This document shows, in pieces, positions 47,484-57,116 of a DNA stretch of 64,000 bases; within the stretch, counting starts at the first letter, position 1, and every line of letters starts with the position of its first letter. The DNA is from Caulobacter sp. (GTDB taxonomy: Bacteria > Pseudomonadota > Alphaproteobacteria > Caulobacterales > Caulobacteraceae): NCBI GenBank assembly GCA_030683005.1, contig JAUXMY010000023.1, forward strand, positions 1 to 64,000, read 5' to 3'. The notes below the pieces were generated by a model. That model saw only the letters and a list, made by a program, of their open reading frames with translations. It was not told where the DNA came from and did no database searches. Position numbers and translations under genes: made by a program.

Positions 47484-48887
47484 TTGAGCGATTTCGACCT
47501 GATCGTCATCGGTTCCGGCCCGGGCGGCTATGTCGCCGCCATCCGCGCCAGCCAGCTGGGTCTGAAGACCGCCATCGTCGAGCGGGCGGAGCTGGGCGGC
47601 ATCTGCCTCAACTGGGGCTGTATCCCGACCAAGGCGCTGCTCAAGAGCGGCGAGGTCTACGAGCAGCTGTCGCACCTGTCCGACTACGGCCTGTCGGTGA
47701 AGGGCGCGGGATTTGATTTCCCCAAGATCATCGAGCGCTCGCGCGGCGTCGCGGCGACGATGAACAAGGGCGTCACCTTCCTGATGAAGAAGCACAAGGT
47801 CGAGGTCATCGCCGGGACGGCGAAGCTCGAGAGGGGCTCGCCGGCGCCCAAGGTCGTTGTGGCCCTGACCGCTGGCGGCTCGCGCACCGTGACGGCGAAG
47901 AATGTCATCCTGGCCACCGGGGCCCGGGCGCGGGAGATCCCGACCGTGGGCCTGGCCAGCGACGGCGACCGGATCTGGACCTACCGCGACGCCCTGGCGC
48001 CCAAGGCGTTGCCGAAGACCCTCGTCGTCATCGGCTCGGGCGCCATCGGCATCGAATTCGCCAGCTTTTACAGGGCCCTGGGCTCGGAGGTTACAGTGAT
48101 CGAGGCCGTCGACCGCATCCTCCCCGTCGAGGACGAGGAGGTCTCCAAGGCGGCGCGGAAGGCGTTCGAGAAGCGCGGCATCGCCTTCCGGGTCGGGGCC
48201 AAGGTCACCAAGCTGGGCAAGAGCAAGTCCGGCGTCACCGTCGACCTGGAGGTCGGCGGCAAGGCCGAGACCCTTCAGGCCGAAGTCGCCATCGTCGCCG
48301 TCGGCATCGCTGCCAACACCGAGGACCTGGGGCTTGAAGCGCTGGGCGTGAAGCTCGACCGCGGTCATGTCGCCACCAATGGCCACTGCGCGACCAACGT
48401 ACCAGGCCTCTACGCCATCGGCGACGTGGCCGGCGCGCCCTGGCTGGCGCACAAGGCGTCCCATGAGGGCGTGCACTGCGTCGAGCACATCGCCGGTCTC
48501 AAGCCCGCCAACCTCAACACCCCGATCCCGGGCTGCACCTACGCCAACCCGCAGGTCGCCTCGATCGGCCTGACCGAGGCGGCGGCCAAGGCCGCCGGGT
48601 ATGACGTCAAGGCCGGGCGCTTCCCGTTCCGTGTCAACGGCAAGGCCGTGGCGGCCGGCGAGACCGAGGGCTTCGTGAAGACGGTGTTCGACGGCAAGAC
48701 CGGCGCGCTGCTCGGCGCCCATATGATCGGCCACGAGGTGACCGAGATGATCCAGGGCTTTGGCGTGGCGATCACGCTCGAGGCCACCGAGGAAGACCTG
48801 ATGGCTACCGTGTTCGCCCACCCGACCATGAGCGAAGCGATGCACGAAGCGGTGCTCGACAGCTTCGGGCGGGTGCTGCACCTCTGA
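47484..48887 (+). CDS. lpdA: Dihydrolipoamide dehydrogenase (E3)
   Basis: Reoxidises the lipoyl groups of Pdh with NAD+ via FAD and a disulfide. The 467-residue product shows the FAD motif VIGSGPGGYVAAI, the redox disulfide GGICLNWGCIPTKALL, the NAD motif VIGSGAIGIEFASFY and the dimer-interface HAHPTMSEA-type segment (VFAHPTMSEAMHEA) with the catalytic His. The start is a TTG at 47484. It closes the pdh operon. Confidence 0.96.
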   Translation: MSDFDLIVIGSGPGGYVAAIRASQLGLKTAIVERAELGGICLNWGCIPTKALLKSGEVYEQLSHLSDYGLSVKGAGFDFPKIIERSRGVAATMNKGVTFLMKKHKVEVIAGTAKLERGSPAPKVVVALTAGGSRTVTAKNVILATGARAREIPTVGLASDGDRIWTYRDALAPKALPKTLVVIGSGAIGIEFASFYRALGSEVTVIEAVDRILPVEDEEVSKAARKAFEKRGIAFRVGAKVTKLGKSKSGVTVDLEVGGKAETLQAEVAIVAVGIAANTEDLGLEALGVKLDRGHVATNGHCATNVPGLYAIGDVAGAPWLAHKASHEGVHCVEHIAGLKPANLNTPIPGCTYANPQVASIGLTEAAAKAAGYDVKAGRFPFRVNGKAVAAGETEGFVKTVFDGKTGALLGAHMIGHEVTEMIQGFGVAITLEATEEDLMATVFAHPTMSEAMHEAVLDSFGRVLHL

Positions 48888-48948
48888 GACGTCACGTCGC
48901 AGGGCGCCATTAAGCTCCCGGTCTCCACATCCATCGTAGACAGGCGTC

Positions 48949-49440
48949 ATGTTGGGACCCATCAAGAAAGGCCGCCGCGTACCGCCGGCGACGCTGGCGG
49001 AACTGGTCGACGGCTCGGTCAGTACGGTCGGGACCGAGGCGCTGCTGGCCGGCAAGCGGTCGCTGATCATCGGCGTGCCCGGCGCCTTCACGCCGATCTG
49101 CCATCAGGTCCATCTGCCGGACTTCGTGGCGATGGCCGACCAGTTCAGGGCCGCGGGGTTCCAGCAACTGCTGGTCATCGCCGCCAGCGATCCCTTCGCG
49201 CTCGCCGCCTGGTCGTCGGCCATTGATCCCGAGGGCAGGCTGCGCTTCCTGTCGGACGGCAATCTGGAGCTCACCCGCAAGCTTGGACTGACCAGCCGCG
49301 AGCCGGCGCTGTTCCTGGGCGAACGCAGCTGTCGCTACACCATGGTCGTCCAGGACGCGGTCGTCGAACGCCTGAGTGTCGAGACCAGCATCCTGGACGT
49401 CACCTGCACGCGCGCCGACGTCGTCGAACTGGCGGCGTGA
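48949..49440 (+). CDS. Peroxiredoxin of the Prx5/redoxin type
   Basis: Reduces peroxides with a thiol partner. The 163-residue product has the Prx5 signature GVPGAFTPICHQVHLPDFVA, where the Cys is the peroxidatic residue, plus Phe-Ala-x-x-x-W (FALAAW) and FLGERSCRYTMVVQD. A further Cys (SCRY) is available. It follows lpdA by 61 bases and stops directly against the convergent DoxX gene (TGA|TCA). Confidence 0.9.
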   Translation: MLGPIKKGRRVPPATLAELVDGSVSTVGTEALLAGKRSLIIGVPGAFTPICHQVHLPDFVAMADQFRAAGFQQLLVIAASDPFALAAWSSAIDPEGRLRFLSDGNLELTRKLGLTSREPALFLGERSCRYTMVVQDAVVERLSVETSILDVTCTRADVVELAA

Positions 49441-49830
49441 TCAGCCCTTCTTGCGCATGACGGCGTCGAGACTCCAGGGTCCGCCGCCGGCGCAGGCCAG
49501 ATACAGGAAGATGAAGCAGAACAGCAGGGCCGGCTCGCCGCCGTTGGTGGCGGGGTACAGGCCCTTGGAGCCGTGGACCATCCAGTAGGCCACGGCCATC
49601 ATGCCCGACATCAGGAAGGCCGCCGGGCGCGTGAACAGGCCCAGCGCGATCAGGACGCCGCCGACGATCTCCAGCCAGCCGGCCGCCAGCATGATCGGAG
49701 GTAACGGCCCTTCCATCGCCGCAGCCGGGAACTGGAAGATCTTCATCAGCCCGTGCTGCAGATAGGCCAGGCCGGCGACAAGACGCAGGATGCTGAGCGC
49801 CTGCGGCGCAAATCCGGACAGTCGATCCAT
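49441..49830 (-). CDS. DoxX-family membrane protein
   Basis: The 129-residue product has four predicted membrane segments and the family's early ILRLVAGLAYLQHGLMKIF and mid GWLEIVGGVLIALGLFTRPAAF motifs. DoxX proteins are linked to thiosulfate or membrane redox processes in some organisms, but most are uncharacterised. It is 20 bases downstream of the acyl-CoA synthetase gene on the same strand. Confidence 0.85.
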   Translation of the reverse strand: MDRLSGFAPQALSILRLVAGLAYLQHGLMKIFQFPAAAMEGPLPPIMLAAGWLEIVGGVLIALGLFTRPAAFLMSGMMAVAYWMVHGSKGLYPATNGGEPALLFCFIFLYLACAGGGPWSLDAVMRKKG

Positions 49831-49850
49831 CGGTCGTTTCCCCCGAAGTG

Positions 49851-51407
49851 CTACGCCGCCCGCGAGTCCGTATCGGCCATTCGCTGGATAGCGACGTAGT
49901 CCGTTTTGCCGGTGCCCAGGACGGGCACCTCGGCGATCCTGATGATGCGTCTGGGCACGGCCAACTCCGGCGCGCCGATGCTCTGGGCGTGGGCGACCAG
50001 CGGACCGACGTCGGCGTCGGCGCGATCGGTGAACAGGATCAGCCGCTCACCCTTCTTCTTGTCGGGCATGGCGATGACCGCGTGGCGGCCTTCAGGCCAG
50101 ACGGCGACGGCCAGGTCCTCGGCGGCGGTCAGGGAGACCATCTCGCCGCCGATCTTGGCGAAGCGCTTCACCCGCCCCTTGATCGTCACCCAGCGGTCGT
50201 CGCCCTCCATGGTGACCACGTCGCCGGTGTCGTGCCAGCCGCCGGGCAGGGGGTCGATGCCGCCGGCCTCGTTCAGATAACCGGCCATGACGTTGGGCCC
50301 GCGCAGGAACAGGCGGCCGCCCTCCTTGATGCCCTCGACCGGCTCGATGCGGGTCTCCATGCCCGGCAGCATGCCGCCGACCGTGCCGCGACGGTTGTCG
50401 ACCGGCTTGTTCACGGCGACCACCGGTGAAGCCTCGGTCGCGCCGTAGCCTTCCAGCACCGGTATATTTCCGAACCGCTCGGTGATCAGGTTGTGGGTCT
50501 CCTCCCGCACCTTCTCGGCGCCGCAGACGATGAACTTAAGGCCCGACAGTTCGTCGGCGTCGGACGAGCGGGCGTACTGGTTGAGGAAGGTGTCGGTGGC
50601 CAGCAGGATCGAGGCGCCGCTGTCCTTGATCAGCGGCGGGATCTGCTTGATGTGCAGCGGCGAGGGATACTCGAACGCCTTCATGCCGGTCAGGATCGGC
50701 AGCAGCACGCCGCCGGTCAGCCCGAAGCAGTGGAAGGTCGGCAGCGGGTTGAACATCACCCAGTCGGGGTCCAGGTCGATATGCGCCTCGATCTGCCGCA
50801 CATTGCTGACCAGATTGCCGTGGCTCAGCACCACGCCGCGCGGCGCGCCGAAGCTGCCGGAGGTGAACAGGATCACGCCGGGTTCGTCGGGCTTCAGGTT
50901 GGCCCGGAACCGCTTGGGGAAGATCCCGGCGGTCGCCGCGAACAGCTTGTCGGCCAGGCCGATCTTCTCGCGGACGTCCTCCAGGTAGATGACCTCCGCG
51001 CTCTCCTCGAGGGCGTCGACCAGGTCGTGCAGCTTGCCCTGTTCGATGAAGCGGTGCGCCGTCAGTACGCGCTTCACGCCCGCCAGCTTGCAGGCGGCCC
51101 GCAGGTTCCGCAGGCCGGAGGTGAAGTTCAGCATCGTCGGGATGCGCCCGAAGGCATGCAGGCCGAAGAAGGTGACCACGACGCCGGATCCGGACGGCAG
51201 CAGGACCCCGACGCGCTCACCCTTTTCGGTGAAGCTGGCGATCTTTCGGCCGAGCGCGAAGCTGGCGCGGATCAGGTCGGTATAGCTGAGCGGATTGCGG
51301 TCCTGGTCCTCCAGGATCGGCTTCTTGGCCCCGTATCGTTCGCGGGCTTCGAGCAGGGCGTCAAAGACAGACCGCTCTCCGTCCCGCGCATCGTAAGCAC
51401 GCGGCAT
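49851..51407 (-). CDS. AMP-dependent acyl-CoA/acyl-ACP synthetase-like protein
   Basis: Adenylate-forming enzyme of 518 residues resembling the C-terminal half of Aas-type acyl-ACP synthetases. The AMP-binding loop reads ILFTSGSFGAPRGVVLSHGN, with Phe 186 where Glu is usual; the VLEGYGATEASPVVAVN motif, the YLNEAGG...GWHDTGDV motif and the C-terminal GTGKTDY with the catalytic Lys are all present. The substrate is likely a medium or long fatty acid (inference). Confidence 0.85.
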   Translation of the reverse strand: MPRAYDARDGERSVFDALLEARERYGAKKPILEDQDRNPLSYTDLIRASFALGRKIASFTEKGERVGVLLPSGSGVVVTFFGLHAFGRIPTMLNFTSGLRNLRAACKLAGVKRVLTAHRFIEQGKLHDLVDALEESAEVIYLEDVREKIGLADKLFAATAGIFPKRFRANLKPDEPGVILFTSGSFGAPRGVVLSHGNLVSNVRQIEAHIDLDPDWVMFNPLPTFHCFGLTGGVLLPILTGMKAFEYPSPLHIKQIPPLIKDSGASILLATDTFLNQYARSSDADELSGLKFIVCGAEKVREETHNLITERFGNIPVLEGYGATEASPVVAVNKPVDNRRGTVGGMLPGMETRIEPVEGIKEGGRLFLRGPNVMAGYLNEAGGIDPLPGGWHDTGDVVTMEGDDRWVTIKGRVKRFAKIGGEMVSLTAAEDLAVAVWPEGRHAVIAMPDKKKGERLILFTDRADADVGPLVAHAQSIGAPELAVPRRIIRIAEVPVLGTGKTDYVAIQRMADTDSRAA

Positions 51408-51487
51408 GTGGGCAGAACTCCCCGAATGTTTCCCACCAGTATTGTTGAGGGGACCCTATCGGTCGCCGGGGGCGTTGAAAAGATGTG

Positions 51488-52531
51488 TCACAAACCGTGA
51501 GTCGGCGTGGCGGTCGGCGGCGGGAAGCGCGCCGCCTCATGCGCGGAGATCCGTTCGAGCACGAACGATTCCAGCCCCGCGCGCCAGGCCGCACGAACGG
51601 CCGGCCGGTCAAGGTGGGGGAGGGCCCGCGCGCCGGGCAAGGTCGCCGCCCGACACATCGCCAGCGCGCTGCAGAATGCCTCGCCCTCGCCGCCCGGCGC
51701 GGCCAGAAGAAGGGCCGGCGCCCGGGTCGCCGCCAGACCGTCGCTCGCGGCCGCCGACGCTTCCGCGAAGGCCCCTCGCCAGCCCAGACTGGCGCCGCCC
51801 ATGCGCAGGTCGGGGTTGGCGACCTGCCAGGCCGCCTGCAACCCGCCTCGGTCGCGGTCGCCGGTCAGGCCGCGGGCGAAGGCATCCGGCGCGTCGCGCT
51901 TCCAGCCGGCCCCGAGCCCCTGCGGGATGGCCCCGAGGCCGACCTTCGCCAGCCAGATCTGCCAGCCGTCCAGTGCGCCGTCCGGCTTCAGGTCGGGCGC
52001 CGACAGCACCAGGCCATCGACCGCCGCGCCCTGCTGGACGGCGCGCAGGGCGACCAGCCCACCCAGACCGGCGCCGATCAGGATGACGGGCGTGTCCGGC
52101 GAGCCCTGGGCCAGGGTGCGGGTCAGGGTGCGCACGGCGGCGATGTCGTCATCGAAGGTCGGGGCGTGGATCAGGTCGTGCGGGCCGCCATAGCGGGCCG
52201 AACCGCCCTGGCCGGCGCGTTCGATAACCCAGACGGTATGGCCGGCGGCGTTCAGTTCGCGCACGGTTTCGAACCAGACTTCGGCCGTTTCGCCCTGGCC
52301 GGTCAAGATCAGGATGTTGGCCCGGGGGGCCGTGAGCGTGCTCGACACGCCATAGCGCTGCACCGGCGCCTCGCCGACGCCGATCAGGCCCCAGGCCCAG
52401 CCTTCGGGCGCCCAGAAGCCGGGGCCGAGCGAGGGCGGAATGCGGCTGTCGGTGAACGGCGCGCGGTCGTCCGTCCCGCCGCAGCCGGACAGGAGCACGA
52501 TCAGTCCGGCGAGGGCGATCAGACGACGCAT
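51488..52531 (-). CDS. Lipoprotein with alpha/beta-hydrolase fold, nucleophile missing
   Basis: The 347-residue product begins [19 protein letters not shown], a lipoprotein signal with lipidated Cys near residue 17. The fold resembles lysophospholipase L2-type hydrolases (the oxyanion-side [14 protein letters not shown] and the E-R-A-G-Q-G-G-S strand). At the nucleophile elbow the expected GxSxG reads GAGLG, Gly 155 in place of Ser. It may therefore be non-catalytic. Start at 52531; divergent from lipA. Confidence 0.75.
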   Translation of the reverse strand: MRRLIALAGLIVLLSGCGGTDDRAPFTDSRIPPSLGPGFWAPEGWAWGLIGVGEAPVQRYGVSSTLTAPRANILILTGQGETAEVWFETVRELNAAGHTVWVIERAGQGGSARYGGPHDLIHAPTFDDDIAAVRTLTRTLAQGSPDTPVILIGAGLGGLVALRAVQQGAAVDGLVLSAPDLKPDGALDGWQIWLAKVGLGAIPQGLGAGWKRDAPDAFARGLTGDRDRGGLQAAWQVANPDLRMGGASLGWRGAFAEASAAASDGLAATRAPALLLAAPGGEGEAFCSALAMCRAATLPGARALPHLDRPAVRAAWRAGLESFVLERISAHEAARFPPPTATPTHGL

Positions 52532-52623
52532 GGGCGCAAGGTTTTCGTGCTTTTGCGTCCCTCGCAAGGCCGCTCCCGCGACAGGCGCTTGATCCGGCGG
52601 CCCGGAAGGACGATCTAGGCGCC

Positions 52624-53580
52624 ATGGCGACGGTCATCGACACCCTCAAGGCGCGCCCGCGCCATCCCGAGAAGCAGAACCGCCCGGACACGCCCCTGCA
52701 GCGCAAGCCGGACTGGCTGCGCGTGCGGGCGCCCGGTTCCGCCGGCTACAGCGAAACCCGCGACATTGTTCGCCAGCACGGGCTGACCACTGTCTGCGAA
52801 GAGGCGGCCTGTCCGAACATCGGCGAGTGCTGGACCCAGAAGCACGCCACCATGATGATCATGGGCGAGATCTGCACCCGGGCCTGCGCCTTCTGCAACG
52901 TCGCCACCGGCAAGCCCAATCCGCTGGACCCGACCGAGCCGGCCCGCGTGGCCGAGGCGGTGGCGAAGATGGGCCTCAAGCATGTCGTCATCACCTCCGT
53001 GGACCGGGACGACCTGGCCGACGGGGGCGCCGCCCACTTCGCGGCCGTGGTCTACGCCATCCGCGCCGCCACGCCGGGCACGACCATCGAGATCCTGACG
53101 CCCGACTTCCTGCGCAAGGACGGCGCGGCTGAGATCGTCATCGATTCCGCCCCGGACGTGTTCAACCACAACCTCGAGACCGTGCCCCGGCTGTACCTGT
53201 CGATCCGGCCGGGCGCCCGCTACTACAACTCCCTGCGGCTGCTGGAGCGGGTCAAGGACCGCGACCCCCGCCGCTTCACCAAGTCCGGCCTGATGGTCGG
53301 TCTGGGCGAGGCCAAGGAGGAGGTCATGCAGGTGATGGACGACATGCGGTCCGCCGGCGTCGATTTCCTGACGATCGGCCAGTACCTGCAGCCGACCCGC
53401 AAGCACGCCGCCGTCGACCGCTTCGTGACGCCGGACGAGTTCGCCGCCTACGAGCAGATCGCCCGGTCCAAGGGCTTCCTGATGGTCTCGGCCAGCCCAC
53501 TGACCCGCTCCTCGCACCACGCCGGCGAGGACTTCGCGCGCCTCAAGGCCGCGCGCGAGGCGAAGGAAGCGGCGGGCTAA
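52624..53580 (+). CDS. lipA: Lipoyl synthase
   Basis: Radical-SAM enzyme that inserts two sulfurs into octanoyl groups on lipoyl domains, for example those of PdhB and PdhC. The 318-residue product has the auxiliary cluster [14 protein letters not shown] and the radical-SAM CxxxCxxC in [15 protein letters not shown], plus [15 protein letters not shown]. The Ser ligand near the C-terminus ([13 protein letters not shown]) is present. It lies a few kb downstream of the pdh genes. Confidence 0.96.
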   Translation: MATVIDTLKARPRHPEKQNRPDTPLQRKPDWLRVRAPGSAGYSETRDIVRQHGLTTVCEEAACPNIGECWTQKHATMMIMGEICTRACAFCNVATGKPNPLDPTEPARVAEAVAKMGLKHVVITSVDRDDLADGGAAHFAAVVYAIRAATPGTTIEILTPDFLRKDGAAEIVIDSAPDVFNHNLETVPRLYLSIRPGARYYNSLRLLERVKDRDPRRFTKSGLMVGLGEAKEEVMQVMDDMRSAGVDFLTIGQYLQPTRKHAAVDRFVTPDEFAAYEQIARSKGFLMVSASPLTRSSHHAGEDFARLKAAREAKEAAG

Positions 53581-53588
53581 TACATTCT

Positions 53589-53696
53589 CCGTCTCCCCGG
53601 CGAAGGCCGGGGCCCATGGCAGCGGGCGTGGATGGGTGGACGATTGATCCGACTCCGGCTCTTGAAACTGGACCCCGGCCTGCGCCGGGGTGAACG
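53589..53696. repeat. Palindromic repeat pair between lipA and the COQ10/RatA gene
   Basis: CGTCTCCCCGGCGAAGGCCGG on the left and GACCCCGGCCTGCGCCGGGG on the right form two inverted hairpins. The left core, in the other orientation, also occurs at 163-204. Confidence 0.75.
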
Positions 53697-53711
53697 GATC
53701 GGGGGGATTGT

Positions 53712-54161
53712 TTGAAGCACCGGCTAACGAGAATCCTGCCCTACACGCCCGACCAGCTGTTCGAGCTGGTCGGCGACGTCGAGCGCTATCCGCAGTTTGT
53801 GCCCTGGATCACCAGCTTGCGGACCTGGAACAAGCGCGATGAAGGGGGCGGGGTCACGACGCTTGACGCCGAGGCCGGGGTCGGCTTCTCGTTCCTGCGC
53901 GAGCGGTTCTCGACCCATGTGCGGCGCGACGCGGCGGCGCGCTGCATCGACGTCTCCTTGATCAGCGGGCCGTTCCGGCGGCTGAACAACCGCTGGCGGT
54001 TCCTGCCGTACGAGCAGGGGACCTGCGTCGAGTTCGAGATCGACTTCGAGTTCAAGGTCGGCTTTCTCGACCGCCTTCTGCACGCCAACTTCGACCACGC
54101 GGTCCAGAAGCTGATCCAGTGCTTCGACGATCGGGCGAAGGCGCTTTACGGGGCGGGCTGA
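53712..54161 (+). CDS. COQ10/RatA-type START-domain protein
   Basis: The 149-residue product (MKHRLTRILPYTPDQLFELV...) is of the coenzyme Q-binding / RatA family: the early VGDVERYPQFVPWI motif and a C-terminal FKVGFLDRLLHANFDHAVQ segment are present. In mitochondria and some bacteria such proteins bind ubiquinone and support respiration; RatA in E. coli is described as a ribosome-targeting factor. Which role holds here is open. The start is a TTG at 53712. Confidence 0.85.
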   Translation: MKHRLTRILPYTPDQLFELVGDVERYPQFVPWITSLRTWNKRDEGGGVTTLDAEAGVGFSFLRERFSTHVRRDAAARCIDVSLISGPFRRLNNRWRFLPYEQGTCVEFEIDFEFKVGFLDRLLHANFDHAVQKLIQCFDDRAKALYGAG

Positions 54162-54169
54162 CAGGCGTT

Positions 54170-54279
54170 GCGTCCTTCGCGACGCCGCTTTGCGGCTGCT
54201 CAGGATGACGTCGGCTGAAGGCAATCCACCAACGTCATGCTGAGCAGCGCCGCAGGCGCGTGTCGAAGCACGCAGTGAC
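54170..54279. repeat. About 110-bp palindromic element, family A copy 4
   Basis: Left half GCGTCCTTCGCGACGCCGC...GGCTGCTCAGGATGACGTC; right half ACGTCATGCTGAGCAGCGCC...GGCGCGTGTCGAAGCACGC. It fills the gap between the convergent COQ10/RatA and CinA genes. Confidence 0.85.
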
Positions 54280-54280
54280 C

Positions 54281-54769
54281 CTAGATCGCGTCCCGCATCA
54301 TCTGCAGCGCCACGGCCACGGCCGCCAGCTGAACGTCCAGCCGCGTCTCGCCGTCAAACACTTCGTGGCGATGACGGATGCCGGCGGTGCTGCGAGCCGT
54401 GGCGATGTGGACGGTGCCGACCGGCTTCATCGGCGAGCCGCCGCCGGGGCCGGCCACGCCGGTGATCGCCACGGCGATGTGGGCGCGGGAGTTGTTCAGT
54501 GCGCCCTCGGCCATCATCCGGGCTATCGGCTCTGACACCGCGCCGAAGTCGGCGATCATGTCGCCGGGAATGCCCAGCATCTCCTCCTTGGCGCGATTGG
54601 TGTAGGTGATGAAGCCGCGCTCGAAGACGTCCGACGCCCCGGGGATGGAGCAGATGGCCGCCGCGACCAGGCCGCCGGTGCAGCTTTCGGCCGTGGTCAC
54701 CCGCAGATGCCGCTCGCGAACCTCGTCGATCAGCAGTCGGGCGAGGGTCTCGATCTCGAGCGGAAACAT
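54281..54769 (-). CDS. CinA-type nicotinamide-nucleotide amidase
   Basis: Deamidates nicotinamide mononucleotide to nicotinic acid mononucleotide in NAD recycling (family PncC; established for E. coli). The 162-residue product is the single C-terminal CinA domain: LRVTTAESCTGGLVAAAI with the catalytic Ser region, VSEPIARMMAEGA and ITGVAGPGGGSPMKPVGTVHIA are all typical. The fused N-terminal molybdopterin-like part of full CinA is absent. Start at 54769. Confidence 0.92.
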   Translation of the reverse strand: MFPLEIETLARLLIDEVRERHLRVTTAESCTGGLVAAAICSIPGASDVFERGFITYTNRAKEEMLGIPGDMIADFGAVSEPIARMMAEGALNNSRAHIAVAITGVAGPGGGSPMKPVGTVHIATARSTAGIRHRHEVFDGETRLDVQLAAVAVALQMMRDAI

Positions 54770-54857
54770 GTAAGGCGATCTCCCGGACTGGCCACGACGC
54801 GTGGATTGGCCCCAACATCGCCTTCCACCTCCGACTTTCAAGCCCGATTCGAGCGCC

Positions 54858-57116
54858 ATGACCGACATCCCCGCCGGCGACCGCGCCGCGATCGTCCGCA
54901 CGCCGCCCCTGTTCGTGATCGCCGTCTTCACCAGCGCCGCGCTGGTGTTCATGGTCCAGCCGATGGTGGGCAAGCTGGTGCTGCCGCTGCTTGGCGGGTC
55001 GCCGGCGGTGTGGAACACCAGCATGGCCTTCTTCCAGTTCGCGCTCCTGGTCGGCTACGGCTACGCCCACCTTCTGCAGAAGCTGCCGACCGTGCGGCGG
55101 CAGATCATCGTCCATATCGCCGCGCTGGGGATCGCCGCCCTGGTGCTGCCGCTGCGCATCAGCGGCCTGCTGGGCGAGCCGTCATCAACCGCGCCGGCCC
55201 TGTGGCTGATCGGGGTTCTCACCCTGTCGATCGGCCTGCCGTTCGCCATCCTGTCGGCCACCGCCCCGCTGGTGCAGGCCTGGTATGCCCGGACCCACAT
55301 GCGGGAGGGCGGCGGCGAGCCCTACGTCCTGTATGCCGCAAGCAACCTGGGCAGCCTGCTGGCGCTGCTGGCCTATCCGATCCTGATGGAGCCGTTGCTG
55401 ACGCTGCAGGCTCAGCGCTTCACCTGGAGCGCCAGCTACGTCGGCTTCGTGCTGATCCTCGGCGCCCTGGCCCTGCTGGTCTGGCGTTCGGCCCAGGTCG
55501 CGCCGGGCGCCGTCGCCGCGCCCGCGCCGCTCGCCGTGGCGGCGCCGACGCTGCGCGAGCGGCTGATCTGGATCGGATTGGCGGCGATCCCGTCCAGCCT
55601 GATGCTCGGCGTCACCACCCACCTGGCCACCGACGTCGCCTCGGCGCCCTTCATGTGGGTCGCGCCGCTGGCGCTGTACCTGCTCACCTTCATCATCGCT
55701 TTCCAGACAAGGCCGCTGATCCCGCCCTACTGGGCGCTGATCCTCCAGGCCGCGGCGCTGCCGGCCACTGTGTTCCTCCTGCCCCAGCAGGGCAATTCGC
55801 TGCCCCTGCTCCTGAGCCTGCATCTTGGCTGCTTCTTCCTGTCGGCACTGGTCTGCCACCAGGCGCTGGTGGCGCGTCGACCGGACCCGGCCCACCTGAC
55901 GGTCTTCTACCTCTGCCTGTCGATCGGCGGCGTGGTCGGCGGCGCCTTCAACGCCTTTGTCGCCCCCCAGGTCTTCAACTGGGTGATGGAGTATCCGCTG
56001 GTCCTGGTCCTGGCGGGGCTGGCGCGGCCGTGGCGCTGGGGTCGCTTGACGGTCTGGGAGACCGGCGTTCTGGTGGCGGGGTCCATGGCGGTGCTGGCGG
56101 CGATCCTGTTCGCCGGCCAGATCCGCGACATCCTGACCTTCGATCGCATGATGACGCTGAAGACCCTGCTGGCCATCGGCATCGTCTCGGCCGTCCTGCT
56201 GCGCCAGCGGGGTCTGGTGTTCACCGCGATGCTGGGCCTGCTGACAGTCGGGGCCCATGTGGTCAGCGACCCGGCGCAGGTGATCAGCACCCAGCGCTCC
56301 TTCTTCGGCGTGCTGCGCCAGACGACTGTACAGGAGCCGCGCCTGGGCGGGACCATCCGGCTGCTGGCCCATGGCACCACGCTGCACGGCGCCCAGGTCC
56401 CGGACGCCCGCTGGCGCTGCAAGCCGATGGTCTATTACGCCGAGGAGACCCCGATCGGGCAGGTGTTCACCATGACCCAGCTGATCCGGCCGGCCATGCG
56501 CGTCGGAGCCGTCGGCCTGGGCACCGGCTCGGTGGCCGCCTATGTCCGTCCCGGCGACCACCTGACCTTCTTCGAGATCGACCCGCTGGTCATCGACATC
56601 GCCCACCGGAGCGGTGACTTCACCTACACTACCGAATGCGCCAAGGGGCAGGTGGACTTCGTGGTCGGTGACGCCCGCCTGACGCTGCAGAAGCAGCCGG
56701 ACGCCGCGTTCGACATCCTGCTGATCGATGCCTTTTCCTCCGACGCCATCCCCGCGCACCTGATGACCGTCGAGGCGGTTGAGGGCTATCTGGCCAAGCT
56801 CAAGCCGAACGGGATTCTGATCCTGCACCTTTCCAACCGCAATCTGGAACTGAAGACCCCCGCAGCCGCTGTGGTGCTGGCGGCCGGCGGCTATCCGCTG
56901 CTGCAGGAGTACCGGCAGGGCGGCGCCTTCCCGCGCTACTGGGAGTCCAGCGAGGACGTGATGATTGTCGGCAAGACCCGGGCGGCCCTGGCGCCCTACG
57001 AAGCCGAAGGCTTCTGGACCGTGCCGCCGACCAACGGCGTGGCGCCCTGGACCGACGACTATACCAACCTGGTCGGAGCGCTGTGGCGCAACCTGTCGGG
57101 AGGGTGGTCGCCGTGA
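54858..57116 (+). CDS. Spermidine-synthase-like protein with membrane domain
   Basis: The 752-residue product has an N-terminal part with about ten membrane spans (roughly 15-450) and a C-terminal SpeE-like methyltransferase-fold domain (about 530-740; VGLGTGSVAAYVRPGD, FFEIDPLVIDIA, ILLIDAFSSDAIPAHL). Such fused membrane aminopropyl-transferase-like proteins are common in proteobacteria and have no agreed substrate. Start chosen at 54858 (MTDIPAGDR) directly before the hydrophobic part. Its stop overlaps the next gene (GTGA). Confidence 0.82.
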   Translation: MTDIPAGDRAAIVRTPPLFVIAVFTSAALVFMVQPMVGKLVLPLLGGSPAVWNTSMAFFQFALLVGYGYAHLLQKLPTVRRQIIVHIAALGIAALVLPLRISGLLGEPSSTAPALWLIGVLTLSIGLPFAILSATAPLVQAWYARTHMREGGGEPYVLYAASNLGSLLALLAYPILMEPLLTLQAQRFTWSASYVGFVLILGALALLVWRSAQVAPGAVAAPAPLAVAAPTLRERLIWIGLAAIPSSLMLGVTTHLATDVASAPFMWVAPLALYLLTFIIAFQTRPLIPPYWALILQAAALPATVFLLPQQGNSLPLLLSLHLGCFFLSALVCHQALVARRPDPAHLTVFYLCLSIGGVVGGAFNAFVAPQVFNWVMEYPLVLVLAGLARPWRWGRLTVWETGVLVAGSMAVLAAILFAGQIRDILTFDRMMTLKTLLAIGIVSAVLLRQRGLVFTAMLGLLTVGAHVVSDPAQVISTQRSFFGVLRQTTVQEPRLGGTIRLLAHGTTLHGAQVPDARWRCKPMVYYAEETPIGQVFTMTQLIRPAMRVGAVGLGTGSVAAYVRPGDHLTFFEIDPLVIDIAHRSGDFTYTTECAKGQVDFVVGDARLTLQKQPDAAFDILLIDAFSSDAIPAHLMTVEAVEGYLAKLKPNGILILHLSNRNLELKTPAAAVVLAAGGYPLLQEYRQGGAFPRYWESSEDVMIVGKTRAALAPYEAEGFWTVPPTNGVAPWTDDYTNLVGALWRNLSGGWSP

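Noticed and set aside
54707..56617. A 636-codon + strand frame overlapping the spermidine-synthase-like gene
   Set aside because: Shifted frame of a gene with clear membrane segments and SpeE motifs; its own translation is Arg/Gly/Pro-rich with no motif.
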